Positions 23,001 through 34,801 of a DNA stretch of 64,000 nt are shown here, piece by piece (the stretch's first letter is position 1; every line of letters starts with the position of its first letter). The notes below the pieces were generated by a model, which was given only the letters and a program-made list of their open reading frames with translations, made no database searches and was not told where the DNA came from. Source of the stretch: Limonium bicolor (taxonomy: Eukaryota > Streptophyta > Magnoliopsida > Caryophyllales > Plumbaginaceae). The translations under genes and the position numbers were made by a program. Location of the stretch: positions 93,870,839 to 93,934,838 of the forward strand of contig CM041778.1 of assembly GCA_023374045.1 (NCBI GenBank), given 5' to 3'.

Positions 23001-25089
23001 AGAAACCAATGATCAGAGGAAGCATTACACTATAGGTAGTAGCTAGACCTCAGCCGAACAAGTCAGAAGAACTGAGTGAGTAATCACAGAGGTATACAGT
23101 AGTATACAAAATGGATTTCCAGAAAACTGGAGAGAAAATCTATAACACAATGAGTTCACGTGCGGTATGGGATACCACGCGCCGGTTGAGAAACCGTATA
23201 TCCCAAGATAGAAGGGATAAGAGGTAGATGTATGACTCAGCTAGAATAACAAAAGGGCAAATTAAGCTCAAAAGTTATCAGAGTGAGCGAGAGTAGAAGC
23301 TAGTGGGCCCTAGCTCAAAGGTTTAACATACCCAGTAAGTATGAGAGAATGGCTAATTATCAATGCCTTGAAGCCTAGTAGGCTAGAACCGAACCGGTTA
23401 CGAGTTAAATAAACCTCAATGAGAATTCATGGTGCAGGGACAAAACGTTAGTATGGTTAAGACCCTTTGACCAGAATACATTGAATAATCAACCGTAGGG
23501 AAGCTAAAACGCTTCAGGATGCCCGAATTGAGTGAACCAATGTTCAATGATAACATACGGTAGATTACGTAGGCGTAATCCCTTTTAAGGGGGGTAGAGC
23601 AAAAACCGCTTAGTGTAAGTCTCACGTATTCACTACGTAAACTACAGTGTTCATAGCACAAATGAGAGTTGAGTTGATGATTGGTACTTATGTTAAATAA
23701 ACATAGGTATTCATTCATAGCCGAGTTATGGGTATTACACACAAGTAATGTGAATATTATGTATATAAAAGATACCTATTTATTAACTCGTGTGTGTGTG
23801 CATACAAGGATAAAGGAGTAGAGAAACTCCTAGGAAAAGAGAATCCCTATAGTATGTGTGTCTAGCTGAGATTAGACATGGTATTGTGATGCATGAGTCG
23901 GTATGAAACCGATGTAGAACCTAGAGGGAATTGAGTTCCCTAGGTAATTGTTTGAGGCGAACTGAGAATGTTAGTGGACTGAATTCCACAAGTATTGTAT
24001 TCCATAGTTAGAGTATTTGAGATAATGGAGAGTAATGGATGAAAGTAGCAATAGTCGATGAAAGGAGTCCCATAGGCATTGAATCCCGAAGTAAAGTAAT
24101 TGGAAGTAAATTGAGGACGACTGATAACATAAGTTCTAGGATCGGAGAGTAAATTTGAGGATGCTTGATGGAATGAATTCCACCCTTTGGAGACGTATGG
24201 TTTGTAATTATGACTAGGAAGAGTAAAAGATAGAAAATGGAAATAATTGAACTATTTGATTGTGTGAAATTAATATGGGAAGTCGAACTTGATCCTGATC
24301 AGGTCAAGGGAAACCGAACACAAATTGGGGTGGAAAGATAGTTCAACACTGATGCTGATCACATCAGGGTCGAATGATTCTTAAAGCTCCCCTCAAGTGG
24401 TCACAAGTAATCACGCATAGAATACATATAATGAGCATAAATTGGATTTGGGAGTTGATTGTGTTTCAAAAGGATTCTTAACCAATATTTGTAAGAAGTT
24501 CTTCTTCAACCCTATGAATGTATACATTGTGGGATGGTAATACCAAAGAGTCGGTTGTAAGGTGAATTGTGTTGTGCTTGCATGATGCCATGCTTGCATC
24601 GTATTGTATGTATTGTAGGTGAACACCGTGTGTAACGGACCTGAGGATGTATGGACGTAGTAAAAGGATTTGAGAATCTGTAAGGATGTCTAAATGTATG
24701 ATCTTGGCATTAGAAATGTCCGAATGGTTAGAGATAAAGAATCACCAACTTTGACCAACTGTGAGGCACAGTGTAGCACTAATCGTATTCTGAGTTGTAT
24801 AATGAGTAAGGTGATTGTGTTGTACGGTATATAACACAAATGGTAATGTGAAAGGTATTGTGAAATGGTATTGCGGTAGCGTGAATTGTATTGTGTATGG
24901 AAATTGTGTATTGCGTAAGGTAATCGTGTATTGTGCTCGAAATTTGTAGGGCTTGTAATGCAGAGGAAGTGAACACCTTGTAAGGTGGTATTAAGGTACA
25001 TTGTGGCAATTGGTTTGCCCAATGACTAGAAATAGTAAACCGTAAACCTTCAGCAACCTTTTGGGCAAAGTTTCTTAAGGGAGGTAGAT
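20047..25089 (+). mobile_element. Family F internal region, non-coding
   Basis: Five kilobases with no recognisable gag, protease, RT or integrase on either strand. From 20054 on (gtcagcgagaagct...) it matches 35926-38989 step by step, for example at cacctaggcgtgtgacgaac and agaagctagtgggccct. It ends with a purine-rich tract and an LTR start at 25090, so it is the inside of a plus-strand LTR element whose 5' part was lost at the junction with family G. Conserved but non-coding internal DNA of this length is the hallmark of large retrotransposon derivatives (LARDs). A 34-bp piece is duplicated at about 22100-22160. Confidence 0.6.
25074..25089 (+). other. Polypurine tract before family F 3' LTR
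   Basis: cttaagggaggtagat directly before tgaaatacccc. A purine-rich tract next to the LTR start is where plus-strand DNA synthesis is primed. It fixes the orientation of this element as plus. Confidence 0.65.
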
Positions 25090-25500
25090 TGAAATACCCC
25101 GTATTAAAATAGTGCTTAATTTGGCTAATAAGTATTTTCTAGGCCTAATTACATCTAAATAAACATTAGGGAACAAATCCCAAGAAACAGATACTTAAAT
25201 GGATTAAAAGCACAAACGAACCTTAAAGCGCGTTTTTCGGGAACCGAAAACGTGACTTTAAGCGGTCCAAAAGACTCGTAATAATTTGGTCAACCAAATA
25301 GTCTTATAACATTATGAAGGTTTAACCAATAAAATTAATTAACGAGGAAATTCCGGAAACGGGTTCCGATGAGTAAAAACTGTACAACCGGGAAGTTGTG
25401 GGTGAGAGTGTAAATAATAAAACTAGTGTGTCCACTTTTGAAATAAAAGCAAAAGTATGATTGTGTGTGCTGGTGGGCCGACCAGCTTTTCCCCCCTCTC
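25090..25500 (+). repeat. Family F 3' LTR, 5' part only
   Basis: It starts tgaaataccccg. The first 400 bp match the start of the minus-strand F LTR (44153 going down) and parts of 30559-31100. It breaks off near 25500, where a family G LTR in the other orientation begins. Confidence 0.65.
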
Positions 25501-25502
25501 AC

Positions 25503-28085
25503 GTAACACACCCCTACTTAACGTATACACAGCGGAATTTAAAATACTAAGCGATTACAGACCATCGGGTTCCAAACACCCGATACCAACCTCGCCAATT
25601 ACAACCATTACAATTACCTAAGTTACGGTCGAACTCAAGAAACAACGTAAACAAAACTAAACGTAAAACAGAATAACTCTCCACAATTCCTATTCTCATC
25701 CCAATCACTCATGCTCTTCGTGGCCACCTGTTTAACAATTCGTACCTTCAAGATGAAACCAAGCAGCCCACCCCGGGAGGGGTGAGTCAGTTCCCGGAAT
25801 GGAACTGGTATGATTCTCCAAAACAATAAATTAAAACTAATTCTTCAAATAAAACAGTAACATGGAAACAAACCTTCAGAAGCACTTCAAAACAATCAAG
25901 TTATAGAGACAAAAGAGAGCAAGGCAAGGCTAGAGACAAGAACTTTAAATCAAGTCAATCACTTAAGAAGTCACACCATATAGTTAGTAGGTATCCATTG
26001 TTGATGTTAGAACCAATTCCAGTTAGGAGTAGAGAGACCCAAGTAGTCACAAGACTAGGAATGAAAGAGATATCCAAGAAACAACAACTCAAGAGTGGAA
26101 TAAAACCAATTGGGAGATGATGGGACCCCCCCTCCAAGTACGTCCTTTTAGGACGGGGATATACAGCCCCTCACTGTTTACTACGTCCCTTTTGGACAAG
26201 AGATATACAGTCCCTCACTGTTTACTACGTCCCTTTTGGGATAGGGGATATATCGCCCCTCACTGTTACCATTAAAGACGCGCGCACGTCAAAACACAAG
26301 ACCTAGCCCATGGATGAAACGATATCCAGAGTCAAAAGAAGAATTACCCAGATTGTCCTTCTCCATATTCCCACTAGATCACTAACTACACCAGAGCATA
26401 CCAAAACACTCAGTCCTACAGAGTGCAGAAGTGTAAACCCTAGGCAGTTAAGTCTAATGAAATAACCAAATAGAAGGAACCAATAACCACGTAAGTTTCA
26501 CTTCAATTCAAGGCTCAGTTAGTCCATCAAGCTGAGTTAGTCACACAAACAGCTTTCCTTAGAAATCCATTTAAGAACAGTTGGCGTTTTCCCAAAACAT
26601 TCCATAAGCCCATTAGCAAAAGTATCTGAGTACGAGAAATCGTACCTGGATAACGCTTAGCAGTTCTAGTCAACTTGCGCAAACAATCAACAGTACTCTG
26701 AAGAATATTAAAGGTAGTCTATCATCAATCACTTGTAGCTTACATTAAGCTTAAATAAACTCCTCACTCTTATTTCTAAGTCTCAATTGTCTTTTAAGCC
26801 CTCACTCAAATGTTATATAGCCTTTGACTTATCTTAGAATGTTGCATAGCTCAAGGTTGTAAGACCAAGGATTGCATTTTATTAACACTTGTTAATTGTT
26901 CCACTCTTATCCACTTTACCCATACTTAACCATAATTCTCACATTTAAGACCTTTTATCCTAAGTGCATTATATTTAATCAATAAATCTTAGAACTTCAA
27001 TAACAATTCTTAAGCTCAATACTTTTATTCTTAATTTAGAATAAACATCGTATTATGACCTATGATAGGTTTATCTTGAATACTATACTATTATTTCACA
27101 ATGTAATGATTATGTATTTTATCAATATTACTAAATACTCCATTATGATTAAGTTTTCCCCTAACTTAATTAAGATCTACATCTTGTATTTTGGAATTAT
27201 AGTGTTGTAGATCATTTATTACAACTAATTGAGCCACTAAACTCAATTATCATATCCTAGTTCAGAATGACTTTTTATTATAACCGTCTAATAATCTTGT
27301 CATAAGATGTTGAATTACTTCTCATATTGAAATAACTATATCATAATTAACTTAGACTTATCGAACTCTTACATTTAGTATCACAAGATATATATTATTT
27401 GCTTTATTATTACTTATATGATAAGGTGTTTTAAGATAACTTTTATGTATCCTTACTTTCATTTAAGTTCCTAATGTTCTATTTGTACACACCTTCCTTC
27501 CTCCATAGACTATTATAATCATTTTACTAAATTCTAATAAACTTATGTCTTAAATACATTTTTCATATCTTTTACAAAACCTAAGGTTTCAAAGGAATAA
27601 CTTAATAAATTAATCTCCTCTATTATGTTTTTAGGATGAACATTATATCTTAACATAAGGTCAAAGTTACCTCAGAATTAAATCCTCATTCATAAGTGAA
27701 ATTGACAATTATTAATAAGATAATCTATTCTGAAAAGTTCTCGTATTATACTAATTCCTAACTTGAGTAATGAGTAAATGGATGAGTAAGTCTGATATAG
27801 TTTTTTATTTAAGTTCCTAAATGTTCTATTGTACACACCTTCCTCCATAGACTATGTAAAATCATTTTACTAAATTCTAATAACTTATGTCTGAAATACA
27901 TTTTTCATATCTTTTACAAAACCTATGGTTTCAAAGGAATAACTTAATAAATTAATCTCTCTCTATTATGTTTTAGGATGAACATTATCTCTTACATAAG
28001 GTCAAAGTTACCTCAGAATTAAATCCTCATTCATAAGTGAAATTGACAATTATTTAATAAGATAATCTATTCTGAAAAGTTCTCG
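25503..28085 (-). repeat. Family G LTR, minus strand, truncated
   Basis: Its left edge (taacacacccct) resembles the 3' terminus of the long LTRs here (compare the minus-strand LTR end at 40309). From about 26060 it follows 15198-17280. It ends inside the LTR at about 28085, where family F-like sequence resumes, so the TGAAATACCCC end is missing. Confidence 0.6.
26140..26270 (-). repeat. Tandem repeat in family G LTR, second copy
   Basis: Three units containing tacgtcccttttgg followed by ggatatacagcccctcactg. They correspond to 15256-15450. Confidence 0.75.
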
Positions 28086-28150
28086 TATTTTATACTAATT
28101 CCTAACCACCTAACTCCTAACTTGAGTAATGAGTAAATGGAATGAGTAGA
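27461..28150. repeat. 345-bp direct tandem duplication
   Basis: 27461-27805 and 27806-28150 are near-identical, sharing among others cctcagaattaaatcctcat. Each unit consists of family G sequence followed by a short family F-like piece (ctaattcctaacttgagtaa and on). The G/F junction therefore existed before the duplication. Confidence 0.8.
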
Positions 28151-28254
28151 AGTCTGATATAGTTTCGGCCACGCGTGAGGATGAGGAGACACAAGAGTTG
28201 GATCCGATTCCTGGCCTTAATCTTTTCCATGGACCAAACCCCTTTAATGGTAGT
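28086..28254 (+). repeat. Family F LTR fragment
   Basis: It matches 33690-33850 in the plus-strand F LTR, including tttcggccacgcgtgagga and ccatggacca. It stops exactly where a TGTAGACACC LTR start begins, so that LTR inserted here. Confidence 0.7.
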
Positions 28255-30558
28255 GTAGACACCAAAAATTCTCACCCCATAAAAAAATTAAAACAATTCA
28301 ATAAAATAAATGGGGTCATCATCCTTCTATCTTAGAATGCACTAAACGGCATGCCAAAATGAAGTCATTGTTTTATTATAAACTTTTCAAATCGATTTTC
28401 AAACACATGAAAAAAAAAGAAAAAAAGAGATTGTGCCTTTAAAAATGACTTTTGACAATAATCCGGTTTTCAAACCCTTCGTAATATTATTTATTATTTA
28501 TTTGTATATTGTATATTGATATCTTTTTTTAATTACTTCGTGTTTTCGTTTTAATCATTAGCGTTTTCGAATATTTTATTTAGATCGAGGCATGACTCAC
28601 TTATTTTACTAACCTGTATTCTTCAAGTTTGATTAATGTCTTAGTGGTGTGGGTATGGAGGAAAGCAACAGGTCTTGAGTTCAAGTTTGACTCTAAGCAT
28701 ATTGACACATCATTTTTTTTAGCCTTTCTCGATTTTCTCTTATGCTCACGTCGAAACCAAATTGAGCCCAGTGCAACACTCATCTACTGCCTTTGATCCA
28801 CTCATAGCCAAACATCAACCCTACTTTCCTCTATATTTTTTTTGGTAAAAGCAATACTACAGTAGCCATAAAAATCAGCGACAACAGCCGCCTCTGATCT
28901 GATCGATCCCCAAAAAAAAAACAACTGTAGCGACGCCTCCCCTCTCTCTACTACTCTCCATGGTTTTCTTCTTCAACCAAGAACAACAACCGACATCATC
29001 CCAAATATCCTCTGTTCATACATATCTTCATTTCTTCAACCAACGACTGGCGAACAAGAGCATGTGCTCTGCACCTTTCATCCCTTCACCATCGTAGTTT
29101 TACAACTCAGCTGGTAACATAGAACATACATATTCTGCACTTGCCTCCTTCATTCTCGTCATCACCACGGTAATTTGCGACAACTGGCGAGTCGGGTCGT
29201 ACATGCTCTAACGACTGTCTTCTTCTTTACTCACGATGATTTGCAACCCTGGCGAACATGGATTTTTCTACCCTGCTCCTCACTCACGGTGTTTTACACC
29301 AACTGACCAACAAGAGCAATGGAGCATACATGTTGTATTTTTCCATTCTCTCGACTCTAGCCATCGAACATGGAGCGTACATGCTCTGCTCGTCATCTTC
29401 TTCACGCCAGCCGGTGGACAAGGAACACAATGGTTCCATCTCCCGTTCTCTTCGCCTGACTTGTGAACAGAGAATATACTTGCTTCTGAACATCTCTCAT
29501 TCTCTTCAATAATCCAGTTGGGAAACAAAGAACATACACGCTCTGCCCTCTGCTCATCTCCCTCACGGTAATTTCTCCCCCAACTCGTGAACGAGGAAAT
29601 ACAGAGCTGTCCCCTCTCCATTCCTCTTTCTCACGAGCCCACGTGCTTCACCCATCTCTTTATTCTCCTCAAGTCGGAGCTGGCGAGACAAGGAGAACAA
29701 TATGCTCCCCGCCTCTTGCATTCTTGACACCGACGGTAATTTTGCATCCTACCTGGAGAATAAGGCAACAACATCCCCGACGCTGTCATCTTCACACCAA
29801 CAAACATACAACTCTGCTTCCTCTTCAATCTCTTTATGGACGGTAATTTTTGTAACCTAACTGACGATTAAGGAGCATCCCTGCTCCATTCTTCTCTTCA
29901 AGTCACCTGCAAATAAGGAAAATACAGCTCTAGTCTCTCAACATTCTCTTCACCGACAAAATTTTGTAACCCGCCTGGCGGAGCAAGGAACAACATTTCT
30001 GCTCTACCTTCGTTCTGAGACGGTAATTTTGCAACCCAACTGAGCAAGGAAACACAGGCTCTGCGCCTCTTTCTTCTCTTTATCACGATTTGCAACTCCC
30101 TGGCGTACAATTCGAATCACGGCGTATTTTTGCAAACCCAATCGGCGACAGGAAGTATGCTACTCCAGCTCTTCATCCTTTTCACTTTCATACTGGCGAA
30201 CGGGGAATATACCTGCTCTGCTCTCCATCCTCGACGCTTCCGGTATATTTGCAAATTCCAGTTGGCAACCAAAGGACATACTCACCGGTGATTCTCCTCG
30301 ACATTTCGCGGGTAGTAAATCCTCCTTTCTTCTGAGTCCTTAACCATGCCAATCTCATATCCCATTCGATTCTGGAAAATATTACCAAGCTCCATCTTAA
30401 TACGCTGTATTATTACTGCTGAATTTGGTTTAGTTCCCTTATTTGCGTCTGAGTCCCACGATAATGGATTTTGGACCGTCTGTATAAACTTCCTCTCGAT
30501 AAACCTAGGCTGAGAAATAGAAATGTATCTAATATCCTTTGTTCTTGCCAAATGCCAT
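28255..30558 (+). repeat. Tat-like LTR fragment, second family
   Basis: It begins TGTAGACACC like the elements at 178 and 8391 but is otherwise different, so it is another family of the same lineage. tRNA-like A and B boxes occur at 28637-28687. The right part is a diverged minisatellite. No primer site follows, so only part of an LTR remains before family F begins at 30559. Short open frames inside are by-products of the repeat. Confidence 0.55.
29030..30310 (+). repeat. Diverged 60-80-bp minisatellite
   Basis: Roughly 18 degenerate units. Recurring pieces in order are acggtaattttgcaaccc, then aactggcgaacaagg, then aacatacatgctctgct, then a C/T-rich stretch ending cattctcttc. Identity between units is low, so the array is old or fast-changing. 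Confidence 0.7.
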
Positions 30559-32773
30559 TGAAAATACCCCAACTTAAGTATATGATTAGGATAATTCTAA
30601 CCCCGTATTTAAGAGCCTAATAATGCGAGGTAATATTGGTAAGGAAAAATAAATCCAAAAGAAATAAACGCTTAAAAAGCGGAAAACGCTAATAAGCGTT
30701 AAATAACCATAGGAGGTATGAGACCTCGGTTAGCGTATTATATGGATTCTAAAGGTCTAATAAGACCTAAATAATATATGGGAACGACCTCCCGAAGAAA
30801 CGGCTCCGAGAAATGTATTAAAATGCTAAAAGAGCTTTAGCGCACGTTTTTTCGAGGGAACCCGAAAACGTGACTTTAAGTGGTCAAACAGACCCGTAAA
30901 AATTATGAATCATTAAATAATAGTTATTAAGCATTTATGGAAGCTTAATAACCAATAAAAATAAGAAACGAGGAAATCCCGGAAAATAGGCCCGGTTAGT
31001 GAATAGTACCTAAACCGGTAAATAACAAGCGTTTTTCTGTAAAAGACGAAAAACGCTCCAGCTAGTATAACAGTGGAGGCCGGTTTTTATCAGTCAAATA
31101 ACTCCCTCACACACACATGTAACTAGCTAATTAAATAAGAGAGCAAAAAGCTAAAAGTGATAAAGTAAAAGGGGTACTTACCCTTTTCTCTCACCCTCAC
31201 TCTCTCATCTACTCACCCCTCTCTCTTTCCTTCCTTCTCCCCCCCCACCTACTCTCCCTCTTCCTCCTCCCTTGGGCTGCGATTTTGAAAGCTCCACAAA
31301 GAGCTCCAATGGCAACCTCATCTTCTCCTCCTTGCTCTACCTCCATTTGAGCTCCAACCACAAAAATACTACATATTTGAACTCCCCTCACTCTCCTCTA
31401 CACTTCCCTCTTTTCGAATTTCAAAATGAGGAAGTTCATTTTCGTGGGTATACCCCATTCAAGAGAAAAGCACACCATTATGGAGCTTGGAGTCTCCTCT
31501 TTCCAACAAGGTAAAAATCTCCATGAAAACCTTAAGTTTTCTTCATCTCCTTTGGTAGCCGATTTTTACCCTTGTGTAATGCCTTGTTTCTCTCTCTTTT
31601 GAGCAAAATATCAACCTAGCAATGGTGGTGGACTCACCTGCTTGAACCAAGGGCTAAACCCCTTCTAAAACTCTCCAAGGTAAACCCTAGAATTCCATTT
31701 CAAACACTTCAAGGAATTGACATTGATTTAAGGGTTAGTAAATTAATTGTAATGTTTTGTGTTCATTGGGTGATGGGAATGGAGTTTGGCAACTCCATTC
31801 CCATGTAGCCGATTTTGAGGCAAGAAAGGAAGAAGGAGGAAAAAAATGTGAAAGGAAGAAGGAAGTATAAGCTCAAGGTAAGAGCTCTTTCCTAGTGTTA
31901 AATTCTATTGCATTAGAGTAAGGGAATGGGTAAAAATTTAAAGAACCCAAAACCTTGTATTAGTATTGAGAATTGGGAAGTTTGAGTATTTAAGAGCAAG
32001 TATGTGGATCGTAGGTCTTAGAGCCAAATAATTGTATATGAGTATTGTATTTTGGATTGAGGAAAAAATTGGTGTATTGGATTTTGTATGTGTGCTGTAG
32101 GACCCTTGTATGGGTGTGGCTAGAATAGGCGTGAATTTGGTAAGAAGGTGTATGTGTGGCTAAGTAAGAAAAGTAGATGAGCTAGGCAAAATTTTGGTAG
32201 GAATATGTACAATTATGGATGACTTGGTGAATGGGAGAACCAAGGTGTGTATTGAAGTTAGTGGAGATATTTAGTAACTATGGATTGGTACTTGTGGTAT
32301 GATAATGTGGAAGTGTAAAATCTGTAGCAAGAAGCAGTATAGTGCATAGAAGGAACTAGGAGAAACTAGGTGTGCTTGGAGAGCCTAAAGTGGGAAGTAA
32401 ACCACCTTGTAACAGATTTTGAAAGAAGCTAGATAATGGGGAGGATTGAGTGGAAGATAATGTACTGAGGATGTTAGTAGTGGTATTGGTAGTAAAAGTA
32501 TTGAAGGATAAAGTTAGATTGAAAAATCTGTAGCATAATGTGGAAAACAAAATCTGTAGCATTAGTGTGAGAAAAGTAATGTAGGTGTTAGGTTGAAACT
32601 TGACAAATGGTGTATAAGTAGTATAGAATTGTATAATGGGATTAGGGAGTGAATAACATGATTTATATGGCCTAATTGGTGCTAAGACATGTTAGGATGC
32701 ATGTAGGAAGATTGGGGAAGCAATGGGTGAAATTGGAAAAAAGGAAACAAGGCTTGTAGCAAGTTTCTGCTAC

Positions 32774-33090
32774 CGTCCGACCCACAGCCTGGATCGGACG
32801 CTGGGTCGGACGTGGCTTAAACACGATAATAAACCTTTCTGGAATGGTCCGACCCAGGACCGTGAGTCGGACGGGCCTTGAGAATGACGGTAATTCTTTC
32901 TGGAATGGTCCGACCCAGGGCCGTGAGTCGGACGTGGGTCGGACGGGCAAATTTTCTAAATGGCGAAGTTTCTGAATTCGTTCCGACCCAGAGCCTGGGT
33001 CGGACGGTGGGGTCGGACGGAGTAATTTCAGAGGACGAAAACCTACTAGAATGGTCCGACCCAGGGTTGGGTCGGACGGTGGGTCGGACG
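32774..33090 (+). repeat. GTCCGACCC/GGGTCGGAC hairpin minisatellite, plus-strand LTR
   Basis: About five units of 60-80 bp. Each pairs GTCCGACCCA with a downstream TGGGTCGGAC, separated by about 4-12 bases, so each can fold into a strong stem. Between stems lies a conserved ttctggaatg-type spacer. Confidence 0.9.
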
Positions 33091-34049
33091 GCCCAAACAC
33101 TTACAAAAAAAAAGAGGTTTTTATAATATGACTATAGTAATCATATGTATGTAAGGTATATGCCTATACACCGGTATGCATGTAAAGTAGTAATACCCAC
33201 TAATGAAGTAATAATGGTAAGAAAGTAAGTAAATGTGTATGGAAGTAAGTTTGAAGTAGTAAAGGAAAGAATGGTTTTATAACCAAAATAAAGTAATGAA
33301 GTAGTAAGAATACATTGAAAGTATCAATGAAGGAGTAAGTAGATCAATAATGATCATTGATCGTACTACTTCATGTATGTATAGGAATCCAATAGTTGAT
33401 CCTCGAAGGAGCCGGTAGTGCGGATACAACGGTGAACGTATGATTTCTTCATGCTCTGTATCCTAACCTGGTTACCCCGATTTGTGTGCTTATGTGATCA
33501 CCAATAAGATAAATGCACGAATCGGACTTATACTGCACTTAGCTGTGTTTGAACTATTTTGTTCTTGTTGTATCTTCTTGAACAATTAGTTTGTATAATT
33601 CATGAAATAAATGAATGGAATTGAGAAGTATGTGTAAGTATCGTGTACTTGAGTATTGTATGTATGTATGGAATGGAGTATTGACTTCTACTAATTCCTA
33701 ACCTTCTAACTCCTAACTTGAGTAATGAGTAATGGAATGAGTAGAAGTCCGATATCGTTTCGGCCACGCGTGAGGATAAGGAAACACAAGGTTGGATCCG
33801 AATCCTGGCTGTAATCTTTCCATGGACCAATTCCCTTGAATGGGTAGCATCCTGGATTAGTGGGCCACCTTAAAGCCCGGTGGTGGTGTAGTAATCCCTG
33901 CCCGGAGGTCATACCGACTTAACTGGAAGTAAAGTAGTAAGAAGTAAGTATCGTATGTGTATTGGTCTTGACTATTGTAAGTCATTGACCGGAAGTAAAA
34001 GAGTATCGAACACCCGATAAACCCGGGTGTGTAATGAAGCTACTGGACC

Positions 34050-34270
34050 TTGTATGTATTGGAGAATTGTATCTCGTATTGCGTATTGGATATGTAATAG
34101 TATGTATTGTGTATGTGTATTCTGGAAAATGGTAGTAAGCATTGGTTGACTTGTATTGTCTTCCAAGCATGTATGTACTGTGCGTATGTATGTATACCTT
34201 GTGTAGTATTGTAGTATCGTGAATGAAAGCATGTATGTAATGTATGTATGATGTATGTATTGCAAAATGA
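34050..34270. repeat. TATG-rich simple repeat
   Basis: Degenerate tgtatgtat/gtattgtat repeats inside the family F LTR. The same zone in the minus-strand LTR is at about 40870-41040 (catacatac). Confidence 0.8.
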
Positions 34271-34789
34271 ATTGCATGTATTCGACCAATGGTCGGCGTA
34301 CCCTCGCTAGTACGCGGGGTATGCGGTTATCATATTCACGTAAGCTGACCCCCTCGGGGGACCATTTTTAGTGTGCAGGTACCCGGAGCGAATACGGTCA
34401 GGATTAATCCAGTAAGTGTGTTTATGAATTTGGAGAAGTACTGTATTGATTTTGGAACCTAGTAAACTCGGTATGCGTAGTGTATTATCTTGTACGGAGT
34501 TGTGAAGTATTGTATTGAATGGAGTACGGTATTGAATGGAGTAATGTATCGAATGGAGTATTGTAGTAATCAGTACGTAATGAGAGTATGTATTGTATTA
34601 AGTAGTACTCGGATATTCCGGTCCATCAGACCGATGCTGTATGTAGAAGTAGTAGCCTTGTTAGTCACGTGGGTGACTAACGGCATTGTATCACCCGATG
34701 TATGTAAGTATGTATCCGCTGCGTGACTCGGGAAGCACGAGGAGATTGGACGGTAATGATTGAATTAATAGTAGGGGTGTTACAAAAAG

Positions 34790-34801
34790 TGGTATCAGAG
34801 C
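34790..34801 (+). other. Initiator-Met tRNA primer binding site
   Basis: TGGTATCAGAGC, the classic complement of the initiator-Met tRNA 3' end, five bases after the LTR end. It overlaps a perfect 10-bp stem (34794-34817). Confidence 0.92.

Larger units (their letters stand above)
30559..34784 (+). repeat. Family F 5' LTR, plus strand
   Basis: A 4.2-kb LTR from tgaaaatacccc to ggggtgttaca, followed after five bases by an initiator-Met primer site. Features in order: a conserved block with CCCGAAAACGTGACTTTAAG (30860), a C/T-rich stretch (31180-31280), the GTCCGACCC hairpin repeat (32774-33090), TATG-type simple repeats (34050-34270) and a GC-rich block (34300-34400). The minus-strand LTR at 40309-44153 has the same blocks in the same order. 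Several short open frames are not supported as genes. Confidence 0.8.

Noticed and set aside
21054..23742. Minus-strand frames of 75-110 codons in the LARD-like region
   Set aside because: They are not matched by open frames at the corresponding places in the second copy (36155-38896 frames differ) and resemble no retrotransposon protein.
29236..30572. Possible host gene with several short open frames
   Set aside because: The frames on both strands follow a diverged minisatellite. No conserved domain, no sensible splice structure.
32672..33126. 142-codon minus-strand and 82-codon plus-strand frames, and their counterparts near 41888-42498
   Set aside because: Both strands are open because of the GTCCGACCC repeat. 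The sequence is repeat translation without any family resemblance.
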